A stretch of DNA of 64,000 nt from Tretioscincus oriximinensis (lineage: Eukaryota; Chordata; Lepidosauria; Squamata; Gymnophthalmidae), in contig JAJVDF010000002.1 in NCBI GenBank assembly GCA_022410635.1, positions 489,176-553,175 on the forward strand, in the 5' to 3' direction. A program made the position numbers and the translations under genes. Position 1 is the first letter of the stretch, and every line of letters starts with the position of its first letter. Positions 1-10,794 of this stretch are shown piece after piece. The notes below the pieces were generated by a model that worked only from the letters and a program-made list of their open reading frames with translations, searched no databases and was not told the origin of the DNA.

Positions 1-82
1 TGTGTGACACAGAATGCTGGACTCGATGGGCTGTGGCCTGATCCAGTATGGCTCTTCTTATGTTCTTATGTTCTTATGTAGA
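1..82 (+). mobile_element. CR1-type LINE, 3' end
   Basis: The stretch carries the conserved CR1 3'-end phrase (tgtgtgacacagaatgctgg, then a GATGGGCTGTGGCCTGATCC-like run) and ends in three TTCTTATG octamers, the 3' terminal repeat shared by most CR1 copies here. Only the terminal part is in the window. Confidence 0.85.
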
Positions 83-94
83 GGTAGTAGACTA

Positions 95-420
95 GACTTC
101 AAGAAGGAGGAGAGGAATCTGGTTTTTATACCCTGCCCTTCTCAGCCGAAGGGACTCAGAGCTGCTTACAAGGTTAATTTTCACCTGAAGGCTTACATCT
201 ATTCTATCTTCCCGACCAGGTTAATGGTGGTACTCATTGATCTAATTGAAATGTAGATCACAAATCTACTTTCTTACGACTAGCTGAGTTGGCTAGAGCT
301 AAAGGCCAGTAGAGGGCGCTCCCCCCTCTGCACGTCCAACACAGGGTCTCAAAAACGGCTCTCTCGGTTAAATGACCAGCTCTTAGCGACTGCACTATTC
401 ACACCTTAAGGAATGCAGAC
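95..420 (-). mobile_element. S2 SINE (tRNA-derived, CTT tail)
   Basis: This is the reverse complement of the S2 unit seen complete at 56793-57091: a CTT/GAA-type tail side at 95-115, the 'ggtttttataccctgccctt' tail core, then the body and the tRNA-like head near 400. It is diverged but nearly full length. Confidence 0.7.
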
Positions 421-422
421 TT

Positions 423-690
423 GTAGAAACAAGTAGACTTGTTTACGAAAGCACATGCTGCNTATCTTTTTCTTTTTCAGAGAAATAGCCGTGTTAGTCT
501 AGTAGAAAGTCCAGCAAAGGGGCTAGCAGCACTTTGAGACTAACTTGAGAAAAGTGGTTGGCATAAGCTTTCGTAGACAGCTTTCGTAACTTTTCTCAAG
601 TTAGTCTCAAAGTGCTGCTAGCCCCTTTGCTGGACTATCTTTTTCTTGTTAGTCTCAAAGGTTCTATGAGACCCCTTTGCTTTATATTGT
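423..690. mobile_element. Penelope-like element tail, head-to-head inverted pair
   Basis: It holds a forward tail fragment (423-470), then a reversed copy (474-582) and a forward copy (583-690) of the same ~110-bp tail. Arms 508-554 and 590-636 are a perfect 47-bp inverted repeat with a 35-bp loop. Assignment to Penelope-like elements is inferred from 46435-46939, where the same tail follows a GIY-YIG-like coding stretch. Confidence 0.6.
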
Positions 691-696
691 TTTCAG

Positions 697-753
697 ATTC
701 CCAGCATTCATCTCCCAACATTCTGTGGTAGCCTGGCATGGAATGCTGGGAAT
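697..753. repeat. Short perfect hairpin
   Basis: A 13-bp inverted repeat, ATTCCCAGCATTC at 697-709 and its complement at 741-753, has a 31-base loop. It may be the remnant of a small DNA transposon. No function is claimed. Confidence 0.5.
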
Positions 754-759
754 TAGCTC

Positions 760-1205
760 AGAACGTAGAGAGATGAATTCCGGGCTGGTAAAGAAAGTCG
801 AAAGCTGAGCTCTTTTGCACTAGGCAAATGTAACTGCAAAGGGACCTCTTTTGAGACAGAAAAACTCAAAATCAATGATTATGGCTGGAAAGCTAGCCTC
901 TGCCTACTGCCTACAAATGAGGCAGAATTTTTTTCACATCACTGCTCATGCAAAGTCATCTACGTGCAAAGCCAAGTAGTACACCCACACGCACAAGCAC
1001 ACATTAGTTTTCTGATGGGCTTAAACAGAAGCAGAATGAAGCAATGGGGACTCATTCTCCCCCGGACAACTTGAAGAAATCTCTGAAATGAGAAAAACCC
1101 TCCTTTTCCAGCAGTTTCTGCCCAAGTTGTTGCCAGCAGAGTAAGAATTCACCAGCAATTATAAATTGCTTTACACAATGTGGATTTTGATATTTTCTTA
1201 ACAGT
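760..1205. other. No recognised feature (TRMT61A intron 3)
   Basis: Unique-looking AT-rich intronic sequence. I see no exon, TIR or LINE similarity in it. Confidence 0.5.
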
Positions 1206-2155
1206 TATTAATGCCTTTTTCACCAAAGGTTTTGTTGCTTCCTCCCCAACAGACACCCTGTGAAGTAGGCAGGGCTGACATAACTCTGTGACTGGCTCAA
1301 GATCACCCAGCTGGCTTCATGGAGGAGAGTGGAATCGAACTGGGAGACTATCAGATACAGGGTGGATTTGATTTAAATCTAACTGATTTAAATCACGATT
1401 TAAATCACAATATAAATCACTAGTCAGTAAGGCTTGATTTAAATCAGTGATTTAAATCAACGTTTCTACCTAAACTAGTTCTTGCTATTTTAACATGCAA
1501 GTGGGTGAAGATTTTTAGAATCACAAAGTTTCATTTTCATTTTCTTGTCTGCTTGCCCTTCCTCCTCCTCACACTTAGATTCACATTGTTCTTGTGTTGT
1601 GCAGATCTATTCCACTCCAAACAATCAGAAACATATTGTCTAACTTCTTGGACTTGGCACTGAAGGGGTTGATTCTGTATTCATAGGTTTGTAGAACAAT
1701 AGGATTAAGGTCTTTTTCTCAACTCTGTTCATGTTGTAACATTTTTGCTGTGAAGAAGAGGCTGGGACCTCTGCGGAGTCAAATTCACTTTTGAGAACTG
1801 CNTAAGTAAAGCGAGCGTCTGTGATAATATAGGAGAGAAACTGTCCACTAATCCTACAGAAACCTCTGGAAGAGCATGGCATTGTGAATGTTACACATAN
1901 ATAGCCTTTATTCTACTGAGTTAAACAACTCAGCTTTATCTCATGATGGAAGAACCTTTGGATGGTAAAATATTTTCCTCAAAAAGCAGTTTATTGAAAA
2001 AAAAACGATTTAAATCAAAAAAATCCGATTTAAATAAAAAAAATCCGATTTAAATAAAAAAAATCCAATTTTTTTATTTTTTTAAAAAAAACATTGATTT
2101 TTATCCACCCTGATCAGATAAGAGTCCAACACTTTAACCATTACACCAAACTGTT
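1206..2155 (-). mobile_element. S1 SINE, interrupted by a hAT element
   Basis: Reverse-strand S1 runs 1206-1357 (ACAGACACCCTGTGAAGTAG, CACCCAGCTGGCTTCATGGA, GGAATCGAAC box-B complement) and resumes at 2121-2155 (agtccaacactttaaccatt, A-box side). The hAT copy 1358-2112 splits it. S1 therefore predates that hAT insertion. Confidence 0.8.
1358..2112. mobile_element. hAT DNA transposon, non-autonomous, 755 bp
   Basis: Terminal inverted repeats are CAGGGTGGAT on the left and ATCCACCCTG on the right. They are flanked by an exact 8-bp target duplication ATCAGATA (1350-1357 and 2113-2120), the hAT hallmark. Just inside the ends lie many GATTTAAATC palindromes. The interior at 1640-1882 reads open on the minus strand for 80 codons, which could be leftover transposase sequence, but I cannot assign it. 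It sits inside an S1 SINE. Confidence 0.9.
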
Positions 2156-2184
2156 TTACTTTTAGATAAAACAGGAACTACTGT

Positions 2185-2495
2185 AAAAAAAATACTTCCA
2201 GAAGAGGTGATGGTAGCTAGCTGCCTGGATAGCTTTAAGACAGGATTAGACAAGTTTATGCACACCAAGAGTATAAATCGCTATCAGGGTGGATCTTTTG
2301 AAACTCCCTCTGGGAAGGAGTAACAGGCAGTACTTGGTAAACACCATTTGCAGGGAGTCGAGAATAGGTGAAGATTTTGCTTTCTTCTGTTCAGACTACT
2401 CAGGTGCAATCGGTTTGCCACTGTGTGAGACAGAATGATGGACTAGACAGGCTCTGGTCCAATTCAGCAGGATTCCTCTTATGTTCTTATGTTCA
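2185..2495 (+). mobile_element. CR1-type LINE, 3' end
   Basis: C-terminal ORF2 remnant (aggtgatggtagctagctgc, GACAGGATTAGACAAGTTTA) followed by the 3' UTR phrase and the TTCTTATG terminus near 2490. Confidence 0.85.
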
Positions 2496-3009
2496 TGACA
2501 CAATGGATCCCCAAATGTGGTGGAGACCACAACTTTCATTAGCCCGTCCCTGTATGGTCAATAGTTAGCAAAGTTGTCAGTACCATGGTAAGTGCTATGT
2601 ACCATAGGCTATAACTGTTCCTAATGGAAAACTGAAGTTTAGAGGGATCTGGAAGTCCCATTTTTCCAATATTAATTAATCTACCAGGTTTCTGTAGCTA
2701 CAAAATAACCAGAACTGTCTTTACAGGGCCTTCACTTTGCAGGCAGGCATTTTTCTTGCATGTAAGGGAGGCCATCTCTAGATGTGGGCTCGACACTTAT
2801 ATGGTCTGTTACATACATGCTCTTAAACCAACTTCAGTCCTGACAAATTGGACTGAAACCCAGAAAAAAATCAGGCTTTGAGGAGTTTTTTCAAATTAAC
2901 ATAGTTTAAAAACATGTGTATGACTACATCAGGAACAGAATTGAAGAGAACCAGAGGAGGAAGAAAAGGAGAAGTATATCCTAACAAGAGGATATACCCA
3001 CTTTTCTCA
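2496..3009. other. No recognised feature
   Basis: Intronic sequence without coding similarity or clear repeat structure. Confidence 0.5.
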
Positions 3010-3172
3010 AATTGGAGAGACCCTGTCCTCTTTACAACAGACATCTTATGAAGTAGATGCGACTAGTCCAAGGTTACCCAACTGACTTCGTATCGGGGCA
3101 CAGAACTGAACCAGGAGACTACCAGATAAGAATCCAACACTCTAACAACAAGACCAGACTGGGTAACAGTCC
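3010..3172 (-). mobile_element. S1 SINE, diverged
   Basis: Reverse-strand S1: an ACAGACATCTTATGAAGTAG phrase, then 'gactaccagataagaatcca' and the A-box complement 'caacactctaacaacaagac'. The copy is more diverged than those at 39345 and 59255. Confidence 0.7.
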
Positions 3173-3243
3173 TTGGTCTCTAACGGCAGTTTGTGTTTGG
3201 CAAATGGAAGTTCTGCATAATCCCTACGTAAAGGAACAAGCTG

Positions 3244-3400
3244 TATTATTGCAAGTTTCTAGCAGCAGAACATTAAAAAAATTAAAAAAGGCTTTGCATA
3301 AATTTTGAATACGGTTTTAACTGCCTGTTTCATTAAAACCTTAATAAAGAAATAATTAAAAAAGATATATTATTTGCAAGTTCCTAGCAGAACGTTAAAT
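3244..3400 (+). repeat. Short direct duplication
   Basis: A ~34-bp stretch (tattattgcaagtttctagc...) at 3244-3277 recurs at 3367-3400 with few changes. An AT-rich spacer separates the copies, so a ~123-bp segment was probably duplicated. Confidence 0.5.
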
Positions 3401-3404
3401 GCAT

Positions 3405-4015
3405 TTTACCATCTGCACACAACTATGCTGTACAAACAGTAAATTTTGAAGATGTGGTGTGGACAACCAACTTGGAGGGGCTCAAATAAGGCCTGGAGGA
3501 AACCATGGAAGTTGGGATTATCAGTGGCCATTGGCCCCAATGGAAAGAGAAGGAGGACAAGGAGGAGAAAGTCGGTTGTCTCCATGCCTTGCTGCTGGGC
3601 TTCCCTGTGAAGCTGAGCACTGCAAGAGCAGATTCCTGGGCTAAATGGGCTTGATTTTGTGGGGCATTCCTTATCTTTGTGTGTCCCAAGAGCCAACTGT
3701 ATACAGTATGAATTCTCTTGTATCATGTGGTTTCCAGTTTCTTCCTTTTCTGTGAACAAGATTTCGCTATTCAATAAACAGTACTCTGCTTGACGCATGA
3801 GTCATGTTTATCGGAAAGTCAGTATCAGAGATGGCAGGAGCTGTAACTTAGCAACATCTGGACAGCTACAAATCCTTCAGTTCAGTCTAGTGAAATGTCA
3901 CACGGAAGATGAAGAAGAAGGCTGCAAGTAGTGCCAGAAATCCCATGAGAATCTCATTTGTTTCATGACATTCTTCATTCTCATATGATCCTCATACGAC
4001 AGTGTACGAGAAATG
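3405..4015. other. No recognised feature
   Basis: The reverse strand reads open for 130 codons at 3406-3798, but the translation is low in complexity and resembles no family. I do not call a gene. Confidence 0.5.
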
Positions 4016-4019
4016 CAGT

Positions 4020-4165
4020 GGGGNCAAGAGTGGCATCATTGTGATGTCACTTTCTAGCCTCTGCTTCCAGAAAGAGTGCCCCAGGGCCAGAAATGACATC
4101 ACAAATAATGTCACTTCTGGAATGATCCTGGCCTGGAAGTGACATCACAAAACCCCCGCATGTGC
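4020..4165. repeat. Repeat with clustered TGACATCA/TGATGTCA sites
   Basis: Four CRE-like octamer-type sites in alternating orientation lie within ~120 bp (about 4040, 4095, 4108 and 4140), embedded in CTTCTGG/CCAGAAG inverted pieces. This is probably a degenerate palindromic repeat. Confidence 0.45.
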
Positions 4166-4209
4166 TTCACACATGAGGACAACTCCAAATAGTTGAGATT
4201 TTCGGCTCC

Positions 4210-5189
4210 CAGGCTGTGCTGGAAAACTCTCAGCACTGCCTGTAAGTCACATTAAAGGCCTAAAAAGTGCCCTTACATAGTGCATTTTCCAACNGTTAAA
4301 TTGGGTAAGAAATGGGATTGGCACACGAATGTCCTCAAGTTGCCATCTCTTAAGATGTTTTTGTCCACTTAATCTAATGCACATGGATGCATCCACAGGG
4401 CTGCCACACAGGAATGTTTATTTCCTGTTTCCTTTTCTCCAGGTCTATAAGGAGAACTATAAACTATAAAGCAGCAACAGCGATGGTTAGTCCAATCAGA
4501 CAGTGAAGGGGNTGTAACTCCCGCCTCCCTCACATGGTGATTGGACAAACTATCGCTGGAGCACCAGAGCAAATACAAAATAAAATAGAGGACAGATGGA
4601 GTTTTTCCACGAAGCCGGCCATCTTGCCCACTGCAAGCTTTAGTACATTTTTGGCTTTTGTCATGAAAACACCCCCTCCAAGGCACCCCTGCATTTTCAG
4701 GGATCCATGCAATGAAAATACCCTCCCCACAAGGCACCAGTCGAAAGCAATGTACCTTGGCAGAGGAAGGTAGGTTTGGTCTGGGTGAGGGAGCAAGTGG
4801 TGGCTGGCGACCAAGTGGCTACAGCCGGATGGGGATGGGTAGAAGGGAGGCTAGAGAGTCGACCTCCTTTCAGGCATCGTGGTTGNGCTAATTCCACTAG
4901 TTACATATAATTTCAAAAGGTGAAATGTGCTTATAACAATTTGCTTCTATAACTTGCCCTTCTTCACAGGACATATCAGTACAGGATTGCTCAAAGCTGG
5001 GGCCTGTCAGACATTTCAGGTCTGATGCTATGCATAAAAGCATAAACCTACAAAGGATTATGCGTGGAGAACCTACAGAGGCCCCCAAAGTTGCATTGGT
5101 TCACCAGCAGAAGCAGTGTACTTATGGAGATAGATGCCAATTTATTGCTTACCTTTGATATACAGTAAATACCACAAGAGAATGGCTGT
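4210..5189. other. No recognised feature
   Basis: Several overlapping open frames in three phases at 4369-4897 lack conserved motifs. I see no splice-flanked exon. Confidence 0.45.
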
Positions 5190-5352
5190 AACTCAGTTAT
5201 AAAGCTAACTGCCTGGAAATTAGAGGGTTACTAATTCTATTCCTGGCCTCTCCCCAGAAGCAGGCAATGGAATAGCATATTTGTATTGTACAAAGGAACT
5301 TATGTAAAAGAGTTGGACATGACCTAGCGGTATCTAACAACAACAAAAATAA
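5190..5352 (+). mobile_element. BovB/Sauria-SINE type 3' end
   Basis: The right end reads agagttggacatgacctagc followed by TAACAACAACAAAAATAAA. This matches the BovB LINE and Sauria SINE 3' tail pattern (GAGTCGGACATGACT...ACAACAACAA). The upstream part is weakly conserved. It supports a squamate origin. Confidence 0.6.
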
Positions 5353-5469
5353 AGTACCATACTGCAAACCAGGCTTTGAACTGAAGTACACTAGTTTAAG
5401 ATATACATCAAAAGTAATCCAAAATCCAAAGAAAACAGCAAGCCAGGTATACCAGTATCCAGAACATCT

Positions 5470-5945
5470 NCCAGTTTAATTATTTATTTGCATTCCTATA
5501 CCATCCTATACTCAAAGGTCTTAGGGCAGTTAACATTAAAAACAGAATAATATATTAAAACAATGCCTGAAAGTAAGGAAAGGAGAACTATTTTTCAACC
5601 AAAGGCCATATTGAAGAGGTGTGTCTTCAGGAGTCTTCTGAATACATACAGAAACGGTGATTGTATGAGGCCATTTCATAGTCTGGGGGCTGCCACAAAG
5701 AAGGGCAGTCACAGGTTTCCACTCTCTCTGCTACTGAGAGTGGTGGCACAACCGGGCGGGCCTCCTCTGCAGATCTTAAGGCACATGCAGGTTGATATGG
5801 GAGAAGGTCTTCCTTTAGTTAATCGGGGCCCAAGTTATTTAGGGCTTTATAGATTAAAGTGAATGGGTTGAATTGGGCTCAGGAGCAAATTGGCAACGAG
5901 TGCAGTTTGCTCTTTCAAGATCGGTCTNATGTGTGTCCAGCCAGA
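5470..5945 (+). repeat. Dispersed repeat, unassigned (copy 1)
   Basis: It starts with an AT-rich 'ttatttatttgcattcctat' head, then CATAGTCTGGGGGCTGCCAC, CAGATCTTAAGGCACATGCA and TTATTTAGGGCTTTATAGAT. Related copies are at 7390-7495 and 53465-53760. The open frame across it is not a host gene. Confidence 0.65.
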
Positions 5946-5949
5946 TGTT

Positions 5950-6329
5950 CCAGTCAGCAGCCTATGAGAATCCAAAGCACTCACTATAAGTGTCACTGTC
6001 AGGCAACATCTGACAGAACTAATTTTGAGTATTCTTGGCTTAAAAAATGAACATTCCAATCAAGGAGACTGAAATATTGATTCCTGTTGATGTCACACCA
6101 ATTATTCACTTGACCAAGTCTATAACCTTATTTTAAGATTTAAACAATCCATGGGAGAACCATATGCACTGCATATGGGGCATGAATTCCAGTTCAAAGA
6201 CAACCAATTGCATCTTGGCATCATATTCTTGATCTTTTACAACACTATTTACAAAACTGCAAAGTTTTTAAAAGGAATTTAGAATCTGATTTTTTTTTCT
6301 CGACATGTGGCTACTAAGAAGTTGTCCCA
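5950..6329. other. No recognised feature
   Basis: AT-rich intronic sequence. Confidence 0.5.
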
Positions 6330-6600
6330 CCCTGGAAGAAGAAGAATAGTTTTTATACCCCGCTCTTTTCCAGAGTGACTTACAGGGTTAATTTTTGCCT
6401 GAAGGCTTACATCTTATTCTATCTTCCCCATCAAAGTTAATGATGGTACTCATTTATCTAATTGGTATGCAAATTTCAAATTTACAATCTCTTTCGAATT
6501 GGCTAGAGCTGCAGGCTAGTGGAAGACGCTCACCCCTCCCCACGTCCGACACAAGGCTTCGAAACCCAGTCTCCTTACTGACTGAGCCATTCATACCTGC
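6330..6600 (-). mobile_element. S2 SINE
   Basis: Reverse-strand S2: the tail core 'tttttataccccgctctttt' near 6352 and the body 'cttacatcttattctatctt' lead to the head near 6590. The 3' tail carries AGAAGAAGAAT, the complement of the CTT tail. Confidence 0.75.
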
Positions 6601-6944
6601 ATGTACAAGTCGCATTTGCACACACTTGCAAATTTTATTTCAGATAGGACTTTTCAAATGAAAAACTAGACTCTCCTATTTAAAGTCCTATGCCTAAGGT
6701 CTCCAGTGAGATGCTTATGGGTGAAATGTCAAGATCCATAATAGAACCAGAATTCCCTGAAATAAACAGGCAATTTATTGAGGTCTCTGAGACCAAAACA
6801 ATATCTCCTCGTCTTGACTTCTACATAGAACCTGAACACATCTCAATTTCTAGCTTTCATCCTTTCCTCAAAATTTATTTATTTATTTGCACTTCTATCC
6901 TGCAGTAGTTGTAAATGGCCAAGTTGTTAAGTGCCAGTCTATCA
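6601..6944. other. No recognised feature
   Basis: Intronic. It ends with an (ATTT)n-type stretch at 6876-6890. Confidence 0.45.
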
Positions 6945-7035
6945 TCCTGTTTCACCCTGTGTTGGATGTAGAGAGGGGTGAACGCCTTCTACTAGCCTGC
7001 AGTCTTGCCAACTCGGCTATTCAAAAGAAATATAG

Positions 7036-7171
7036 ATTTATAATTGCATTTCTTTTGCATTTCTTCTGTTCCAGACTGCCCAGGTGCAATTGGTGGGCCT
7101 CTGTGTGAAACAAAATGCTGGACTAGATTGGCTCCGGACCGTTTCAGCACGGGTCCTCTTATGTTCTTACG
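7036..7171 (+). mobile_element. CR1-type LINE 3' end, nested in S2
   Basis: The CR1 3' phrase CTGCCCAGGTGCAATTGGTG and a TTCTTATG-type terminus occupy the gap between S2 pieces one and two. Confidence 0.85.
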
Positions 7172-7224
7172 TTCACTTAGATAAATGAGGACCACTATTA
7201 CCCTGGTGGGGAAAATAGAGTAAA

Positions 7225-7355
7225 ATCATAGAATCATAGAATTGGAAGGGACCTCCAGGGTCATCAGGTCCAACTCCCTGCTCAACGCAGGATTAATTAA
7301 ACCATCCCAGAAAGATGACTGTCNAGCCTCTGTTTGAAGACTTCCAGTGAGCCTG
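7225..7355 (-). mobile_element. CR1 (ATTCTATGA-tail subfamily), nested in S2
   Basis: It begins with the reverse-complement terminal octamers ATCATAGAATCATAGAATTG and continues GGAAGGGACCTCCAGGGTCA, the end typical of bird/reptile CR1. This is a different CR1 subfamily from the TTCTTATG copies. Confidence 0.9.
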
Positions 7356-7390
7356 ATGTAAGCCTTCAGGCAAAAATTAATCCTGTAATG

Positions 7391-7498
7391 CACCTTCAGA
7401 AATTTTCTGAATGGTGATCGACATACATCAAAGGAGAGACTGTAGTCTGGGGGTTGCTACAAAGAAGGCCCTGTCTTACACAAATGTGAGGATCTAAA
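7391..7498 (+). repeat. Dispersed repeat fragment (as at 5470)
   Basis: Contains GTAGTCTGGGGGTTGCTACA and AAGAAGGCCCTGTCTTACAC, matching the middle of the 5470-5945 repeat. Confidence 0.55.
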
Positions 7499-7602
7499 TT
7501 ATTTTTATNCAATGTCCATGTCCTCTCTTATGCCACATGGAAGCCATTTTAGGTCTGAGCACCACAATATTCACTCAGAATTTTATATGCCCCTGAGGGC
7601 TA

Positions 7603-7922
<320 letters not shown>

Positions 7923-8149
7923 CTACAAAGAAAGGGAAAAAACAATATCCAAGTTATGAAACAAAAAATTGCACCCTTGAGTAACCAACTGTATGGGGAA
8001 CTTCACCAATGTGAAGAGAATTTTGGAATAAGGTTAATCCAATCCCCTTGGATCATTACTTCAAAAGTGTTTCAAAACATTCACAGTTCTTTTTTTGCAA
8101 TGTCCAGATGTTCCTCAACTATAATCTCTATTAACCTCAGGGAACAGCC

Positions 8150-8340
8150 ATTCAAATCCCCTAGTACAACATTGTTTGAATACTTCTGCTTTNAAAAAGT
8201 TTATTCGTGTATACATTTATCTCCCTGCTTTTACCAGAAGGTGCCAAGGCAGGTTACCACAATTAAAAGATTATATAAAATATATTTAAAATCCAGCTCT
8301 CTTTCTCTAGTAGGACAGTACCAGGATGAAGCTGATTGTC
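8150..8340 (+). repeat. LINE/SINE-type tail, unassigned
   Basis: TTTATCTCCCTGCTTTTACC, AGAAGGTGCCAAGGCAGGTT and an A-rich run resemble the 'cccgccctt..aaggcggttcacaa' heads seen elsewhere in the window. Weak. Confidence 0.35.
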
Positions 8341-8393
8341 AAAGGCTGAATTGAGGAAATATGTATTGACTGCAACCAAAAGCTATATAATGT

Positions 8394-8715
8394 CAGGGGG
8401 GGGGGGGGGAATCAGCTTGAGCTTATTTACTGCAGCAAAATTTGTAATTGCTCAAAATTGGAAACAGTCAAATTCCTCACAAAAAAAGTGCTTGGGTGGA
8501 TAGAATTTGGTCCCTAGGTTTAAATGAACTTATCCAATCTCAGCGAGATAAGATGTTGGGACTCAGTAAATTTGTGGAAAAAATGACTCCACTTATTGCA
8601 GCAGCTAAATTAGTTCAGTCCTGTTGTCCATATAATTCACCAGAAACATTTTTTCTGAATATGAGACCAGTTTTTTGTCTCTTATTTGCCAGTCTTTGAC
8701 AGATAACCAGTTATA
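8394..8715 (+). mobile_element. L1 LINE, C-terminal ORF2 fragment
   Basis: After a G-run (8396-8409), the sequence translates with frame breaks to an L1-like C-terminus (AAKFVIAQNWKQ, then WVDRIWSLGLNELIQSQRDK and FVEKMTPLI). L1 ORF2 ends with this kind of A..A..W...P / W....W pattern. The copy is truncated and decayed. Confidence 0.65.
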
Positions 8716-8885
8716 AAATGTATTTATTACAAGAATACAAGAAGATCAAACTAATTGACTGTTTAAATTTATTGAAAGTGATTAATGATACTGTTTTCAA
8801 ANTAGAGTTAACACAATCTAATATATCATATGTAAATGTCATATAATACTGTATTTGAGTATACAATCTAGATATATTGATTAAC

Positions 8886-9540
8886 TGTATATACTTGAGT
8901 ATAACTCTAATTTTTCAGCACATTTTCAATGCTGGAAAATTCCCCCCTTGACGTATACTCGGGTGCAGTGCGGGTGTTCTCCAATCTCTCCCGCTCCCAT
9001 GAAGCCGCCTCAGTCTTCTCTGTCCTTGCCTTTTCCCCCAGCCACAGGTGGGACTACACTTCCCAGCATGCTCCAGCATCTTCCTTCCTCAAGCCTGCAC
9101 AGAGGTACATGGGCGGCTGCTGCTGCCTTCGCTGCCTTCCTCTGGACCAATGCCTGAGNTGGGTTTCAGTAGCGCCCCCAGTGCACAGGTGCCAGAGGAG
9201 AGTGTGTCAGTGGCAGCAGAGGTCATCATCATCATCTCATATACATCTGGTGAGACAAGGGTGATGTAGCACCAGAGCCTCCCTGCTGTCAGCATCCTTT
9301 ACGTGTGCTTGATCATCCTGGGCTTGGAGCCCAAGAAGCAGAGGACTGCATGGCCCCACAGGAGAGCCTCCAGGGGATGACAGGCACCTTAGATGGGCAC
9401 CGGGGAGGCATTGGGTTCCTTTCCTTCCTTCAACTCTCCCTGCTGCATTTCTCACCCTAGGCTTATACTCGAGTCAATAATTTTTCCAAGTTTTCTGTGG
9501 TAAAATTAGGTGCCTCATCTTATACTCGAGTATATATGGG
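8886..9540. mobile_element. MITE-like element with ~80-bp imperfect TIRs and GC-rich core
   Basis: The left end (tgtatatacttgagtataac...) and the reverse complement of the right end (cccatatatactcgagtata...) match over ~80 bp. This includes a second TATACTCG(A/G)G motif at the inner edge of each arm. The core (8990-9450) is GC-rich and unrelated to the flanks. I cannot fix the target duplication, so the superfamily is open. Confidence 0.75.
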
Positions 9541-9544
9541 TAAA

Positions 9545-10190
9545 TTTCTATTTAAAAATAGAGCACCATATCCCAACCTCCCATGGATAATGGCCATGTC
9601 CAGGGTCATTGGGTTTGAAAAATATTTATCAGTTTGTCTAAGAGGAAACAGACTTGTTCAAAAGGCAATTTGGCTCTTCTACGTGCTTGCAGATCAGATT
9701 ATATAGCAGCTAATTCTCAGTTGCAGACTTGAATATGCAGAAATAAAATAAGCGTTTGGCGCTCACGTTCAGAACCAATCAAGGGATACGTCATTTAAAA
9801 TGAAGCAATTTCAGCAGCACTCTTGTTGTAACCATACCACTGGTGGAACGAGAACAGTAGAGAAGTTTACACAACTCATCTAGGTCACAATTCTGTCTTG
9901 CACGGTGGACCACCAACTGCTTCAGGGCATTCTCAAACAGAAGAAGGCAGTGAAATCTATACTTGCACTTAATTTTCAGCTTGCTTGTCTGTGAGTTAGG
10001 CATATGCNTCCTTTCAGTTCTTTTGGCAAATCAAATCCAATAAGACATCTCTAGATCAAATCAGATCCACCAATGAAACTCTGAAAACACCAGAGTCAGC
10101 TCATTCTAGTTCTACTGTTTGATATAATTGTTCAAGTCTACAACCTGGTATTGCCTGGAGATAAACTCAACTAGCCTNTTTTAATTATGC
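9545..10190. other. No recognised feature (TRMT61A intron 2)
   Basis: I see no exon or repeat signature. Confidence 0.5.
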
Positions 10191-10194
10191 ATGT

Positions 10195-10640
10195 GCAGGT
10201 GATTAGATCTGAGAGCAAAACCCCAATATTCAGGTTCAAAAGAGAGTTACAAGGATGGTGAATGAAAGCATGTCTTATGAGGAACGGTTAAAGGATCTAG
10301 GGATGGTTAGTCTGCAAAAGAGAAGACTAAGAGGAGACCTGATAGCGGTCTACACAGAGGGCTGTCACAAAGCAGAGGGATCAACATTGTTCTCATTGAC
10401 ATATGGAAGGACTAGAAACAATGGGATGAAACTGCAAGGAAGTAGATTTAGATTAGATATCAGAAAAAAATCTTTCTGACAGGAAGAGTGATAAACCAGT
10501 GGAGAAGGTTGCCACAGGAGGTGATGAGTTTTCCTTCGGTGGAGGTCTTCAAACACAGGCTGGACAGCCATCTGTCTGGGATTGTTTAATGAATCCTGCA
10601 TTGAGCATAGGGTCCAACTCTATGACTCTATTTATAAGTG
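10195..10640 (+). mobile_element. CR1 (ATTCTATGA-tail subfamily), 3' part
   Basis: A decayed C-terminal ORF2 region (TATGAGGAACGGTTAAAGGA, AGACTAAGAGGAGACCTGAT) runs into the 3' UTR (GGGATTGTTTAATGAATCCT) and the ACTCTATGACTCTAT terminus. Confidence 0.85.
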
Positions 10641-10794
10641 CTCATCCATTAATGTGGTAGAATTCAAAGTAGTAGTGATGTTATCCTGGATCAGAATTTT
10701 TAATAAAGGGTCACGTACCAGATTAGAGTCTATCAAGAAAGAGGTAAGTAGCATGAGCCTTTGTAGACTAAATCAACTTCTTGAATTGCAGTAT

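Larger units (their letters stand above)
6945..7390 (+). mobile_element. S2 SINE split by two CR1 insertions
   Basis: Three collinear S2 pieces are present: 6945-7035 (TGTGTTGGATGTAGAGAGGG, body), 7172-7224 (TAGATAAATGAGGACCACTA, CCTGGTGGGGAAAATAGAG) and 7356-7390 (ATGTAAGCCTTCAGGCAAAA). Two CR1 ends separate them, one in each orientation. Confidence 0.8.

Noticed and set aside
3406..3798. 130-codon minus-strand open frame in TRMT61A intron 3
   Set aside because: Considered as the missing last TRMT61A exon, but it has none of the expected sequence and no suitable acceptor in frame.
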